Shown here one piece after another: positions 23,783-32,329 of a stretch of DNA of 34,242 bases. The stretch comes from SIG440 sp045645805 (GTDB lineage: Bacteria > Bacillota > Clostridia > Monoglobales > Monoglobaceae). A program made the position numbers and the translations under genes. Position 1 is the first letter of the stretch, and each line of letters begins with the position of its first letter. The notes beneath the pieces were generated by a model. That model saw only the letters and a program-made list of their open reading frames with translations, was not told the DNA's origin and did not search any database. The DNA lies in contig JAZRJL010000067.1 in the NCBI GenBank assembly GCA_045645805.1, positions 1-34,242 on the forward strand, written 5' to 3'.

Positions 23783-24865
23783 TCATTTGTAAACATTTTC
23801 AAAATGGTTGTTAATTGAGTTTTCTTTATACGAAACATAAAGATTTACAAGCAGTACCATTGCAATAGGGGCAAGGACAACACCTGCAAAACCGAAAAAA
23901 CGAAGACCAACATATACACTTACAAGGGTCAGAATGGGGTGTATGCCAATCTGACGGCTGACAACCTTTGGCTCGGCAAGCTGACGAATGAGAAACACAA
24001 GCACCTGAATTATCAAAATTGCAGTAAATGAGTAATTATCCCCCAGTATAAATGAGAACAACGCCATAGGGATTAGAATAGTGGCAGTCCCTAAAAACGG
24101 CAATGCGTCAACAAGACCTGTAAGAATACCCCACAGCAGAGCGTAGTCAATTCCTACAATCCAAAGGCTGACCGAAACAATTGTCGAGGTTAACGACATC
24201 AAAATAAACTGTGCTTTTATATACGAGAAGAAGGCACCTGAAATAAAGTTCTTTGTTTTGACAAGAACATCAATTATTTTCTTTGGAAAAAGTTCTTTGA
24301 AAAAGTTTATAACAAGCACATAATCCTTTGTGAAAAAGAAAGTGCCTAAAATAAACATAGTAAGAAATAGGAATATTCCCGGCAGACGGGTAGCTGCTGA
24401 ACCTGCAGCGGATAGTGCTGCCGATGTGGCACGGTGTGAAAGCTCTCCCGAATATTCTTTAAAGCCGGATACGGCCGTGTCAATTCCTGAAGAGAGCTCT
24501 TTAGGAAGACTGTGCTTGTAACCGTCAAAACGTGTGACTAAACCATTAAACTGACCACGGAGTGAATCTATAGCCGCAGGCAGAGCGGAAATAAGATTTT
24601 TCAGCTGGGTAAACAATTGAAAAGCAACAATAATTACAACGGATATTGCTGCTGTTACAATCAGGGTGGATATAATGGCGGAACTTATTCCTCGGTTTAT
24701 ATGAAACTTTTTTTCGAGGAAACCAACAATTTTCTGACAAGGAATGGCAACGATAAAAGCAAAAACAAAAGGTGCAAATATCTTTAATAAAAAAGGAAAC
24801 AGGAATAACCCTGCGGCTATTCCTGCTGTTGTTAAAACAAATTTTGTTACTTTTTCCAGGCTCAC
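23783..24865 (-). CDS. AI-2E family transporter, YtvI-like
   Basis: Membrane protein of 360 aa with about 8 hydrophobic segments, of the AI-2E/PerM family. The C-terminal motif ILTGLVDALPFLGTATILIP and the PKVVSRQIGIHPILTLVSVYVGLR stretch (shown only in part here) are typical of the sporulation protein YtvI subgroup. The GTG at 24865 has GGAG 6 bases upstream. An in-frame TTG at 24898 lacks a ribosome binding site. It is 36 bases downstream of the apgM-type gene on the same strand and probably co-transcribed. AI-2 transport is not implied by the family name, even though luxS occurs further along. No terminator is seen after it. Confidence 0.87.
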   Translation of the reverse strand: MSLEKVTKFVLTTAGIAAGLFLFPFLLKIFAPFVFAFIVAIPCQKIVGFLEKKFHINRGISSAIISTLIVTAAISVVIIVAFQLFTQLKNLISALPAAIDSLRGQFNGLVTRFDGYKHSLPKELSSGIDTAVSGFKEYSGELSHRATSAALSAAGSAATRLPGIFLFLTMFILGTFFFTKDYVLVINFFKELFPKKIIDVLVKTKNFISGAFFSYIKAQFILMSLTSTIVSVSLWIVGIDYALLWGILTGLVDALPFLGTATILIPMALFSFILGDNYSFTAILIIQVLVFLIRQLAEPKVVSRQIGIHPILTLVSVYVGLRFFGFAGVVLAPIAMVLLVNLYVSYKENSINNHFENVYK

Positions 24866-24901
24866 AGCACACACTCCTTTAAAGCATATGCTGTGCAAAA
24901 A

Positions 24902-26104
24902 CTATTTATTCAAAAGCTTTGACATCAGGGTATATCCGTGTTCAACCACTATGCCGTTAGCCTTTGCGTTTGCCTCGGTATACGAAGTATTTTTGTTCTC
25001 GCTGCATGCATTGCTTCTATATAATATATACGGAACAGGGTCGGAAGTATGCGTTCTTATTGCAAGAGGTGTGGGGTGGTCAGGCATAAGGAGCATCGAA
25101 AAATCCTCGCCTGTGCTTTCGAGAAAGTTTAATATGGGCGATACGATTTTTTCATCTATCAGCTCGATTGCCTTTACTTTGTTGTCGATTTCGTGTCTGT
25201 GTCCCGCCTCGTCAGGGGCTTCAAGATGAACATACACAAAATCAGCACCGTTTTTAAGCTCTTTAACAGCAGCTTCCGCCTTGCCGTCAAAGTTAGTATG
25301 CACGTTTCCCGTCGCACCTATTACAGCAACATTATTAAGACCTGCACCAACACCGATTCCTTTGATAAGGTCAACGGCTGAAACAACGCTGCCCTTTATG
25401 CCGTAAAGCTCGGCAAAGGTTTTGAGGTTGGGTTTTGTGCCGTTGCCCCAAATCCAGATTGAATTTGCGGGACGAAGTCCACGTTCCTTTCTGGCAATGT
25501 TTACGGGGTGGTCTTTAAGAATTTCATAGCTTTTTTTCATAAGGTCAAGAAGAACCTTGTCTTTTGGAAGATACTCGGTAACCTTGCGGTCGGAAATATC
25601 GTGAGGAGGGGTCAGGGAGAAGTTGTTCTCTTTGTTGTGCCATACCATAAGATGGCGGTAGCTTATGCCGCTGAAGAATTCATATTCTTCGGTACGAAGT
25701 GCTTCGTTAACAGCCGCAATCAACTGTGAGGATTCCTCGGTAGTGATTTCATCCGAGCTGTAATCTATCATTATCTTTTCTTCATAAGGTTCATCCTCGG
25801 AAAGTGTAACCACGTTTGTACGGAAGGTAGTGTCGGTAAGTTCCAGGTGAACGCCCATAGAAAGAGCCTCAAGTGGTGAGCGGCCTGTGTAGTAAACCTG
25901 GGGGTCATATCCAAATACAGCAAGGTTTGCGACATCACTGCCAGGGGGGAGATTTTCGGGAACTGTGGTAACCATACCCATTTCGCCCAAGGATGCAAGC
26001 TTGTCAATTACAGGCTTTTTTGCAATTTCAAGAGGTGTTTTGCCGCCAAGCTCATGAACGGGTGTATCAGCTGCACCGTCAAGAAGAATAACTACGTGTT
26101 TCAT
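24902..26104 (-). CDS. apgM: Cofactor-independent phosphoglycerate mutase, archaeal type (ApgM)
   Basis: Alkaline-phosphatase superfamily enzyme of 400 aa that interconverts 2- and 3-phosphoglycerate through a phosphoserine. Visible motifs are VVILLDGAADTP with metal ligand Asp9, PPGSDVANLAVFGYDP with the phosphorylated Ser56, YVHLEAPDEAGHR, and the C-terminal LLMPDHPTPLAIRTHTSDPVP with Asp and His ligands. The ATG at 26104 is preferred. A TTG at 26113 lies directly on the AAAGGCAG ribosome binding site. A subset of this family in bacteria has been proposed to act as a homoserine kinase substitute, and motif inspection cannot separate the two. Confidence 0.92.
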   Translation of the reverse strand: MKHVVILLDGAADTPVHELGGKTPLEIAKKPVIDKLASLGEMGMVTTVPENLPPGSDVANLAVFGYDPQVYYTGRSPLEALSMGVHLELTDTTFRTNVVTLSEDEPYEEKIMIDYSSDEITTEESSQLIAAVNEALRTEEYEFFSGISYRHLMVWHNKENNFSLTPPHDISDRKVTEYLPKDKVLLDLMKKSYEILKDHPVNIARKERGLRPANSIWIWGNGTKPNLKTFAELYGIKGSVVSAVDLIKGIGVGAGLNNVAVIGATGNVHTNFDGKAEAAVKELKNGADFVYVHLEAPDEAGHRHEIDNKVKAIELIDEKIVSPILNFLESTGEDFSMLLMPDHPTPLAIRTHTSDPVPYILYRSNACSENKNTSYTEANAKANGIVVEHGYTLMSKLLNK

Positions 26105-26144
26105 ATATATCAACTGCCTTTCTTTAATATCCTTTTATTACCTT

Positions 26145-26173
26145 ATTATATATTTATGAGTATTTTTTGTCAA
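26145..26173 (-). promoter_or_regulatory. Consensus promoter of apgM-ytvI
   Basis: On the minus strand a perfect TTGACA (26173-26168), a 17-base spacer and a perfect TATAAT (26150-26145). It is divergent from the recA promoter 40 bases away. Confidence 0.85.
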
Positions 26174-26212
26174 GGGATTTTCAAATTAAAAGATAGTAAT
26201 ATATCACATATC

Positions 26213-26241
26213 TTGACTTTGCAAAATAAGTGTGATACAAT
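26213..26241 (+). promoter_or_regulatory. Promoter of recA
   Basis: TTGACT (26213-26218), a 17-base spacer and TACAAT (26236-26241), with TGA forming an extended -10. No CGAAC-N4-GTTCG LexA box is visible between 26150 and 26308. Confidence 0.8.
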
Positions 26242-26307
26242 ATATTGGTATAGACAATGAATTTATTGCTGACTTTTGGTATATGCAAAGAAAGGCGGTT
26301 TTACATA

Positions 26308-27372
26308 ATGCAGGAAGAAAAAAGAAAAGCGCTGGAGAATGTCTTTGGACAGATAGAAAAGCAGTACGGAGCAGGTGCTGTTATGCGTCTCGGCGAGAAA
26401 ACAAGCGTTGAGGTTGAGGCAATACCCACAGGCTCAATGTCACTTGATATTGCCCTTGGTATAGGCGGTGTGCCACGTGGCCGTATTATTGAGATTTACG
26501 GGCCCGAATCCTCGGGTAAAACGACTGTTGCACTTCATATTGTTGCTGAGGCACAAAAGCTTGGCGGCGAAGCGGCATTTATTGATGCTGAACATGCTCT
26601 TGACCCGGTTTACGCTGAAAAGCTTGGCGTAAGAATTGACGATTTGATTGTTTCACAGCCGGACACAGGCGAACAAGCTCTTGAAATTACCGAACAGCTT
26701 GTGCGTTCAGGTGCTATTGATGTTATTGTTATTGACTCGGTTGCAGCCCTTGTGCCAAAGCAGGAAATCGAAGGTCTTATGGGTGATTCACATGTTGGTC
26801 TTCAGGCAAGACTTATGTCTCAGGCACTCAGAAAGCTTACCTCTGTTGTAAGCAAATCAAACACAACTGCAATCTTTATCAATCAGCTTCGTGAAAAGGT
26901 TGGGGTTATGTTTGGCAGCCCTGAAACAACAGCTGGTGGTCGTGCTCTTAAATATTATGCATCTGTCAGAATGGATGTAAGACGTACAGAGACAATGAAG
27001 GGTGACGAAGGTGCAATGGGCAACCATACCCGTGTAAAGGTTGTTAAAAACAAGGTGGCACCACCCTTTAAAGAAGCAGAATTTGATATTATCTACGGCG
27101 AAGGAATTTCAAAAACCGGCAATATTGTTGACGTAGGTGTCGATTTTGGTGTGATTAAAAAATCAGGCTCGTGGTTCTCGTATAATGAGCAGAAATTAGG
27201 TCAGGGAAGAGAAGCGGTTAAGCAGCTGCTTGCGGAAGATGAGGCTCTTTGTGCTGAACTTGAGGCAAAAATCCGTGAAAAAGCAGGGCTTCGTCCAATG
27301 GATGAAAGTGACGACAGTGAAAAGGTTGGTACAGAGTTCAGACCCGTTCCCAAGCCTGCAAAGAAGAAATAG
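26308..27372 (+). CDS. recA: Recombinase A
   Basis: Forms filaments on single-stranded DNA, drives homologous strand exchange and stimulates LexA self-cleavage. The 354-aa protein has Walker A GPESSGKT at 65-72, VIDSVAALVPK as Walker B, the L1 segment MGDSHVGLQARLMSQALRK, the L2 segment FINQLREKVGVMFGSPETT, and a C-terminal acidic tail followed by a basic PKPAKKK end. The ATG at 26308 has AAAGGCGG upstream. An in-frame ATG at 26257 would add 17 residues unlike RecA and is rejected. recX follows directly. Confidence 0.98.
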   Translation: MQEEKRKALENVFGQIEKQYGAGAVMRLGEKTSVEVEAIPTGSMSLDIALGIGGVPRGRIIEIYGPESSGKTTVALHIVAEAQKLGGEAAFIDAEHALDPVYAEKLGVRIDDLIVSQPDTGEQALEITEQLVRSGAIDVIVIDSVAALVPKQEIEGLMGDSHVGLQARLMSQALRKLTSVVSKSNTTAIFINQLREKVGVMFGSPETTAGGRALKYYASVRMDVRRTETMKGDEGAMGNHTRVKVVKNKVAPPFKEAEFDIIYGEGISKTGNIVDVGVDFGVIKKSGSWFSYNEQKLGQGREAVKQLLAEDEALCAELEAKIREKAGLRPMDESDDSEKVGTEFRPVPKPAKKK

Positions 27373-27379
27373 AAATTTG

Positions 27380-27409
27380 TGTGGTGCAGGGGATATTCTT
27401 TGCACCACA
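27380..27409 (+). other. Hairpin between recA and recX
   Basis: TGTGGTGCA (27380-27388) and TGCACCACA (27401-27409) form a perfect 9-bp stem with a 12-base loop, 8 bases after the recA stop. ATATATAC follows instead of a T-run, so it would attenuate weakly or protect the recA mRNA end, lowering recX relative to recA. Confidence 0.55.
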
Positions 27410-27433
27410 TATATATACTAAGGCGGAAAAATT

Positions 27434-27907
27434 ATGGATATTGAAGTGGCGAAAAGAATGGCTGCAAAACTGATTTCCTACAAAATGTATACCTGCAACG
27501 AGGTTTTTAAGCGTCTTGTTCAAAAGGGCTGTGACGGCGAAACTGCCGAGTTGGTTGTTGCTGAATTTTGCAAAGCTGGGATACTCAATGATGAGGAATA
27601 TGCAAAAATGTATATACATGATGCAACTCTTATTTCTCTCAAAGGGATGTTCCGTATCAAGCAGGAGCTTCTTGCAAAAGGAATTGCAGCTTCTGTGGTT
27701 GAACGTGCGATTGCAGAATGTGAAATCGATACAGAGTCACAGCTTGAAAGCTATGTAGAGCTTAGGTTTGGCGACAAAAGCTTTTCGGACTATAAGGACA
27801 TTGAAAAGGCAAAGGCACATCTTGCAAGGCGAGGCTTTTCAATTCCTGACATAAACAGAGTTTTTAAGAAACTGAATATTACGATAAAGCGAGGCGAAGA
27901 GGATTGA
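27434..27907 (+). CDS. recX: Regulatory protein RecX
   Basis: Binds RecA filaments and limits recombinase activity. The 157-aa, mainly helical protein contains the three-helix repeats of the family, with AKLISYKMYTCNEVFKRL, GILNDEEYAKMYIHD and RIKQELLAKGI (repeat 1-2), and KAKAHLARRGFSIPDINRVF at the C-terminus. AAGGCGG precedes the ATG. Position after recA is the usual arrangement. Its stop overlaps the rimO start. Confidence 0.93.
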   Translation: MDIEVAKRMAAKLISYKMYTCNEVFKRLVQKGCDGETAELVVAEFCKAGILNDEEYAKMYIHDATLISLKGMFRIKQELLAKGIAASVVERAIAECEIDTESQLESYVELRFGDKSFSDYKDIEKAKAHLARRGFSIPDINRVFKKLNITIKRGEED

Positions 27908-29238
27908 AAAAGGTTTCGGTGGTATCTCTCGGTTGTTCCAAAAACCTTGTTGATGCTGAAGAAATGATTGGAATTTTAGAAGACAGCGGTTTTGAAATCG
28001 TGGCAAACGAAGAAGATGCCGACATTATGATTGTAAATACCTGTGCCTTTATTGATTCGGCAAAGCAGGAATCTATTGATTGCATCCTGGAACACGCAAG
28101 CTATAAGACATCCGACAGAAATCGTATTCTGGTTGTTACAGGGTGTATGAGCCAGCGTTTTAAAGAAGAAATCAAAAAAGAGCTTCCTGAGGTTGACCTT
28201 GTTGTTGGTGTAAATGAATATGACAAAATTGCAGAGCTTATAAAAAGTTTTGACAAGAATAAGGAAAATGTATATTGCAGTGACAAGTGTATGCCAATGC
28301 GTAATCTTAAAAGAACGGTTACAACACCTGAGTTTATGGCATACCTTAAAATTGCCGAGGGCTGTGACAACCATTGTACTTACTGCGTTATTCCGTCAAT
28401 CAGAGGCAAATACCGCAGCCGAAGCATTGAGGATATAGCTAAAGAAGCAAAAAAACTAGTTGCAGACGGTGCGAAAGAGCTGATTGTCATTGCTCAGGAC
28501 ACCACAAGATACGGAATTGATTTGTACGGCGAGTATAAGCTTCCTGCACTTCTTAATGAGCTTTGCCGGATTGAAGATTTACACTGGATAAGACTTCATT
28601 ATCTTTATCCCGAGCTTGTGACTGATGAACTTATTGATGCAATAAAAAATCAGGACAAAGTGTGTAATTATTTTGATATACCCGTTCAGCATTGTAATGA
28701 CGACATTTTAAAGCTGATGGGCAGAAAGACCAACAAGAAACAGATTGCCACACTGATAAATAAAATACGAAAAGAAATCCCCGATGCGGTAATCCGCACC
28801 ACCTTGATTGTCGGTTTCCCCGGCGAAACCGATGAGCAATTTGAGGAGCTTAGGGATTTTGTTACAGAAACCGGCTTTGACCGTTTGGGTGCGTTTACTT
28901 ATTCTCAGGAGGAGGGCACAGCGGCAGCACGATTGCCGAAACAGCTTGATGACGAGACCAAGCTTGACCGTCAGGAGATGATAATGGTTGACCAGTCGGC
29001 TGTATCTGAAGAACTGAATGAGAACAAAATCGGTAAAACTTTTGAAACCCTTGTTGAGGGTTATGATGCGGTTATAAAGCAGTACTATGGCAGAACCTAT
29101 GGTGATTCTGACGAAATTGACGGCAAGGTGTTTTTTACTTCAAAGAAAAAGCTTCAGCCCGGAAACTTTGTAAATGTTTTTGTTGAGGATTCGGGTGAAT
29201 ATGATTTGTACGGCAAAGTAGTAGAGGAGGATTTGTAA
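27904..29238 (+). CDS. rimO: Ribosomal protein S12 methylthiotransferase RimO
   Basis: Radical SAM enzyme that adds a methylthio group to an aspartate of ribosomal protein S12. The 444-aa protein has an N-terminal UPF0004 domain with cluster cysteines in SLGCSKN (Cys11), VNTCAF and TGCMSQRF. The radical SAM CxxxCxxC motif is CDNHCTYC, inside IAEGCDNHCTYCVIPSIRGK. IAQDTTRYGIDLYG is typical of RimO rather than MiaB, and a C-terminal TRAM domain follows. It starts with TTG overlapping the recX stop (TTGA). GCGAGG at about 27889-27894 is the likely ribosome binding site. Confidence 0.95.
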   Translation: MKKVSVVSLGCSKNLVDAEEMIGILEDSGFEIVANEEDADIMIVNTCAFIDSAKQESIDCILEHASYKTSDRNRILVVTGCMSQRFKEEIKKELPEVDLVVGVNEYDKIAELIKSFDKNKENVYCSDKCMPMRNLKRTVTTPEFMAYLKIAEGCDNHCTYCVIPSIRGKYRSRSIEDIAKEAKKLVADGAKELIVIAQDTTRYGIDLYGEYKLPALLNELCRIEDLHWIRLHYLYPELVTDELIDAIKNQDKVCNYFDIPVQHCNDDILKLMGRKTNKKQIATLINKIRKEIPDAVIRTTLIVGFPGETDEQFEELRDFVTETGFDRLGAFTYSQEEGTAAARLPKQLDDETKLDRQEMIMVDQSAVSEELNENKIGKTFETLVEGYDAVIKQYYGRTYGDSDEIDGKVFFTSKKKLQPGNFVNVFVEDSGEYDLYGKVVEEDL

Positions 29239-29778
29239 ATGAATGTACCAAATATGCTGACCTTGTTTAGGGTTATACTTGTTCCGGTGTTTATGTGGGC
29301 ACTTTTGTCGGGGTTTTATGTTGTTGCAATCGTTGTTTTTGCTGTTGCATCACTTACCGACCAGCTTGACGGCTACCTTGCACGTAAAAACAATCAGGTT
29401 ACCACCTTTGGCAAGCTTATGGACCCTCTTGCTGACAAAATTCTTACCATTTCGGCTCTTGTTTGTCTTTTGGGTATAGGTGCAAAATATGTTACAGCCT
29501 GGGTGGTTATGATTATAATTGCCCGTGAACTTATCGTGACAGGCATCCGTCAACTTGCAATGGGCGAAAATACGGTTATTGCCGCAAGTAAGTGGGGCAA
29601 GGCAAAGACTGTTTCGCAAATGGCGGCACTTATTGCTGTTATGCTTGATTTGATTATTCCGCTTAGATGGGGCGGGTTTGAACTTACCTTCTGGCTTATA
29701 GCTCTTGCTGTTGTTTTAACGGTGTATTCGGGCATAGATTACATCGTCAAAAATCGACATCTCATTACGTTTAAGTAA
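29239..29778 (+). CDS. pgsA: CDP-diacylglycerol-glycerol-3-phosphate 3-phosphatidyltransferase
   Basis: Membrane enzyme forming phosphatidylglycerol phosphate, the committed step to anionic phospholipids. The 179-aa protein starts NVPNMLTLFRVILVP and carries the CDP-alcohol phosphotransferase signature spread over DQLDGYLARK and FGKLMDPLADK (about 41-70), with all four aspartates. About 5 hydrophobic segments are present. The ATG follows the rimO TAA with no gap, and the ribosome binding site (AGAGGAGG) is inside rimO, so the two are translationally coupled. Confidence 0.94.
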   Translation: MNVPNMLTLFRVILVPVFMWALLSGFYVVAIVVFAVASLTDQLDGYLARKNNQVTTFGKLMDPLADKILTISALVCLLGIGAKYVTAWVVMIIIARELIVTGIRQLAMGENTVIAASKWGKAKTVSQMAALIAVMLDLIIPLRWGGFELTFWLIALAVVLTVYSGIDYIVKNRHLITFK

Positions 29779-29817
29779 AAATTTTTGCATAGTTTGAAAA
29801 ATTAATCTAAATTTATA

Positions 29818-29847
29818 TTGACGGAGATATAAAAAGTATGGTATATT
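29818..29847 (+). promoter_or_regulatory. Promoter of acpP
   Basis: TTGACG (29818-29823), an 18-base spacer and TATATT (29842-29847), about 70 bases ahead of the acpP start. No FapR-type operator is recognised. Confidence 0.6.
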
Positions 29848-29920
29848 ATATACAATTCTTATTGCAAAGGCTTTTGCAAGTAAAAAAACATGATTTGACT
29901 ATACAAGGAGGATTACTAAA

Positions 29921-30151
29921 ATGGATGTTTTTGAAAAAGTAAAGGAAATTACAGCAGAGCAGCTTGACATTGATGAAAGTCTTATTACGATGGATGCATC
30001 GTTTATAAATGACCTTGAGGCAGATTCGCTGACACTTGTGCAGCTTATGATGGCTCTTGAGGAAGAATTTGACGTTGAAATTCCCGATGAGGAAGCTGAT
30101 GAGATTTCAACAGTAGGTGATGCGGTGAATTATATTAACGCAAAATGCTAA
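29921..30151 (+). CDS. acpP: Acyl carrier protein
   Basis: Carries growing acyl chains on a phosphopantetheine arm during fatty acid synthesis. The 76-aa acidic protein has the expected length and the attachment motif DLEADSLTLVQLMMALEEEF, with Ser36 in DSL as the phosphopantetheine site. AAGGAGG lies about 10 bases upstream of the ATG. It is the first gene of an acpP-rnc group, an arrangement common in Firmicutes. Confidence 0.96.
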   Translation: MDVFEKVKEITAEQLDIDESLITMDASFINDLEADSLTLVQLMMALEEEFDVEIPDEEADEISTVGDAVNYINAKC

Positions 30152-30165
30152 CATTATAAAAATCT

Positions 30166-30196
30166 GAACTGCTGTTTTTTTAAAAAACAGCAGTTC
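30166..30196 (+). terminator. Hairpin/terminator between acpP and rnc
   Basis: GAACTGCTGTTTTTT (30166-30180) and AAAAAACAGCAGTTC (30182-30196) are perfectly complementary, so the tip would open as a small loop. The T-run lies inside the 5' arm, and only GTTTAATTT follows the 3' arm, so termination may be partial, letting some transcripts reach rnc. Confidence 0.6.
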
Positions 30197-30223
30197 GTTT
30201 AATTTATACCGAGGTATATTAAA

Positions 30224-30898
30224 ATGAATATACATTATACATTTAAAGATGAAAAACTCCTAAAACTGGCACTTACTCACATTTCTCTTGCCAACGATAT
30301 GGGGATTGAAAGCAATCAGCGTCTTGAATTTTTGGGCGATAGTGTTTTGTCTTATGTTATTGCATCAAGGCTTTATAATTTGTACCCCAAATTTGACGAG
30401 GGCGAGCTTACCAAAATCCGTGCGGCTCTTGTGTGTGAAAAATCCCTTGCGGAGCTCTCGCGTGAAATGAATTTAGGCGACGGAATTATGTTTGGCAGGT
30501 CTGAGGCAATGAGCCTTGGTGCGACAAAGGATTCAATTCTTGCCGATACCTTTGAAGCGGTACTTGGAGCAATATTTCTTGACAGCGGGATTGACGCCGC
30601 AGAGAAGTGGGTGCTTGATGCGTTTGGTGACCGAGTTGAAAACTTGAAGGCTGTAAGCGAGCGAAACTACAAGTCCGAGCTTCAGATATATTTTCAAAAA
30701 CGTGACAAGGGTAATGAGGTTGTAAAATATCGTCTTAAGGACAAAAAAGGTCCTGACCATAATCCTGAGTTTTTTGTGGAGGCAATATATAATAACGAGG
30801 TAATCGGCGAGGGAAACGGAAAGAATCGCAAGATTGCCGAACAGAATGCTGCAAAGCAGGCACTTGATAAGAGAGATAAGAAAAATGAGAAAGTATAA
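30224..30898 (+). CDS. rnc: Ribonuclease III
   Basis: Endonuclease cutting double-stranded RNA during rRNA and mRNA processing. The 224-aa protein has the signature NQRLEFLGDSVLSYVIA near 32-48 with the catalytic acidic residues, the second metal-binding segment DTFEAVLGAIFLDSG near 107-121, and a C-terminal double-stranded RNA-binding domain (YKSELQIYFQKR ... GEGNGKNRKIAEQNAAKQAL, shown in part). GAGG precedes the ATG. Its 3' end overlaps the next gene by 14 bases. Confidence 0.96.
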   Translation: MNIHYTFKDEKLLKLALTHISLANDMGIESNQRLEFLGDSVLSYVIASRLYNLYPKFDEGELTKIRAALVCEKSLAELSREMNLGDGIMFGRSEAMSLGATKDSILADTFEAVLGAIFLDSGIDAAEKWVLDAFGDRVENLKAVSERNYKSELQIYFQKRDKGNEVVKYRLKDKKGPDHNPEFFVEAIYNNEVIGEGNGKNRKIAEQNAAKQALDKRDKKNEKV

Positions 30899-31862
30899 TT
30901 TGCCAGTTTTCATTCCACACAGGGGTTGTCCGCATGATTGCGCCTTTTGCAGTCAGCGTAAGATAACCGGGGTTGAAACCGAGGTAACACCAGGTCAGGT
31001 AAGGGAAATGGTAAAAAGCTTTTTACAAACCATTGACACCGAAAATTCTTCGATTGAGGTTGCATTTTTCGGCGGCAGCTTTACGGGACTTGAGTTTAAA
31101 ACTCAAGAAGAGTTTTTAAAGGTAGCTGCGGAGTTTTATCCGATTGTTTCGGGGGTCAGACTGTCTACAAGACCTGATTATATAAATGACGAAATATTGA
31201 CTCTTTTGAAAAAATACGGGGTGACCACAATCGAGCTTGGTGTTCAAAGCAGTGATGATGAAGTTTTAAGACTTAATAATCGTGGTCACGACTTTGCATC
31301 TGTTAAAAAAGCATCACAGATGATAAAGGATCACGGTATTGCTTTGGGACATCAGATGATGCTGGGTATGTATGGTTCAACACCCGAAAAGGACATAAAA
31401 ACGGTTTCAGATATTATTGCCCTTAATCCTTCCTGCATCAGAATTTATCCTGTGATAACCTTTAAAGGTACTGCAATTGAGGACTACTTCAACAAGGGCG
31501 AATATGTGCCTTATACTGTTGAAATAGCTGCGAGCATTGCAAAGGATGCGGTTATTTCGTTTAGAAACGCCGGCATTGAGGTAATAAGGCTTGGTCTTCA
31601 TTCGTCTGAGGATTTTCAAGATGGTGAAACGGTGGTTTCCGGACCATATCATCCTGCCTTTGGCGAGGTGGTGGAAAGTCTTATTTTGAGGGATAGGATT
31701 GAGAAAGAGTTTTTGAAATCAGGTCAGATAAATGGTGAATTTGTGTATTATTGCAAGCCACAGCAGATTTCTCAGGCTGTGGGGCACAAACGGATGAACT
31801 GTGTCTACTTTGAAGAAAAGTATAATATAAGATTAAAGGTCTCGGCAAGAGAGGAAGAATAA
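30885..31862 (+). CDS. Radical SAM protein, Elp3-like
   Basis: A 325-aa radical SAM enzyme that is usually found beside rnc in Clostridia; its reaction is not established. Near the N-terminus FIPHRGCPHDCAFCSQRKI holds the CxxxCxxC iron-sulfur motif, followed by VAFFGGSFTGL and STRPDYIN, typical of the Elp3/MiaB/NifB superfamily and close to the N-terminal half of Elp3. No acetyltransferase domain is present. The ATG at 30885 overlaps the end of rnc. Possible roles in tRNA modification are inference from the family only. Confidence 0.85.
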   Translation: MRKYNLPVFIPHRGCPHDCAFCSQRKITGVETEVTPGQVREMVKSFLQTIDTENSSIEVAFFGGSFTGLEFKTQEEFLKVAAEFYPIVSGVRLSTRPDYINDEILTLLKKYGVTTIELGVQSSDDEVLRLNNRGHDFASVKKASQMIKDHGIALGHQMMLGMYGSTPEKDIKTVSDIIALNPSCIRIYPVITFKGTAIEDYFNKGEYVPYTVEIAASIAKDAVISFRNAGIEVIRLGLHSSEDFQDGETVVSGPYHPAFGEVVESLILRDRIEKEFLKSGQINGEFVYYCKPQQISQAVGHKRMNCVYFEEKYNIRLKVSAREEE

Positions 31863-31863
31863 T

Positions 31864-32328
31864 ATGAACAAAATTGCAAGCTTTACGGTTGACCACCGTT
31901 ACATAAAGGAATGGATATATATTTCACGCATTGACGGTGATATTACCACCTATGATGTCAGAATGAGAAAACCCAATACGGGAGAGCTTATGTCCAATGC
32001 ACTTATGCATTCATTTGAGCATCTTTTTGCTACATTTATGCGAAACGGAAAATTAGCCGACACAACAGTATATGTTGGACCTATGGGCTGCCAGACGGGG
32101 TTTTACCTTCTTGTGCGCAATGCTGATAACAAGGCTGTGCTTGATGAAGTGAAACGAGTCCTTGGTGAGATTGCTGAATATAAGGGCGAAATGCCCGGAA
32201 ATTCCGAGATAGAATGCGGAAATTACCGAAATCTTGATTGCCGGCTTGCATCGGTTGAAGCGGCAGAATATCTTAAAAAGATTGAAAATGAAACAGAGAA
32301 TGATTTAAATTACGAAAGCGGAGAATAG
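31864..32328 (+). CDS. luxS: S-ribosylhomocysteine lyase LuxS
   Basis: Cleaves S-ribosylhomocysteine to homocysteine and DPD, the precursor of AI-2, in the activated methyl cycle. The 154-aa protein has the metal-binding HSFEH (His49, Glu52, His53, an HxxEH motif), the catalytic Cys76 in GPMGCQTGFYL, and the third metal ligand Cys118 in ECGNYRN. The ATG is two bases after the preceding stop (TAATATG). It lies between two radical SAM enzyme genes. No Pfs nucleosidase gene is in the window. Confidence 0.96.
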   Translation: MNKIASFTVDHRYIKEWIYISRIDGDITTYDVRMRKPNTGELMSNALMHSFEHLFATFMRNGKLADTTVYVGPMGCQTGFYLLVRNADNKAVLDEVKRVLGEIAEYKGEMPGNSEIECGNYRNLDCRLASVEAAEYLKKIENETENDLNYESGE

Positions 32329-32329
32329 G

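Noticed and set aside
23783..24865. AI-2 exporter linked to luxS
   Set aside because: The AI-2E family name does not prove AI-2 transport; the protein is closest to the YtvI group and lies 7 kb from luxS in another operon.
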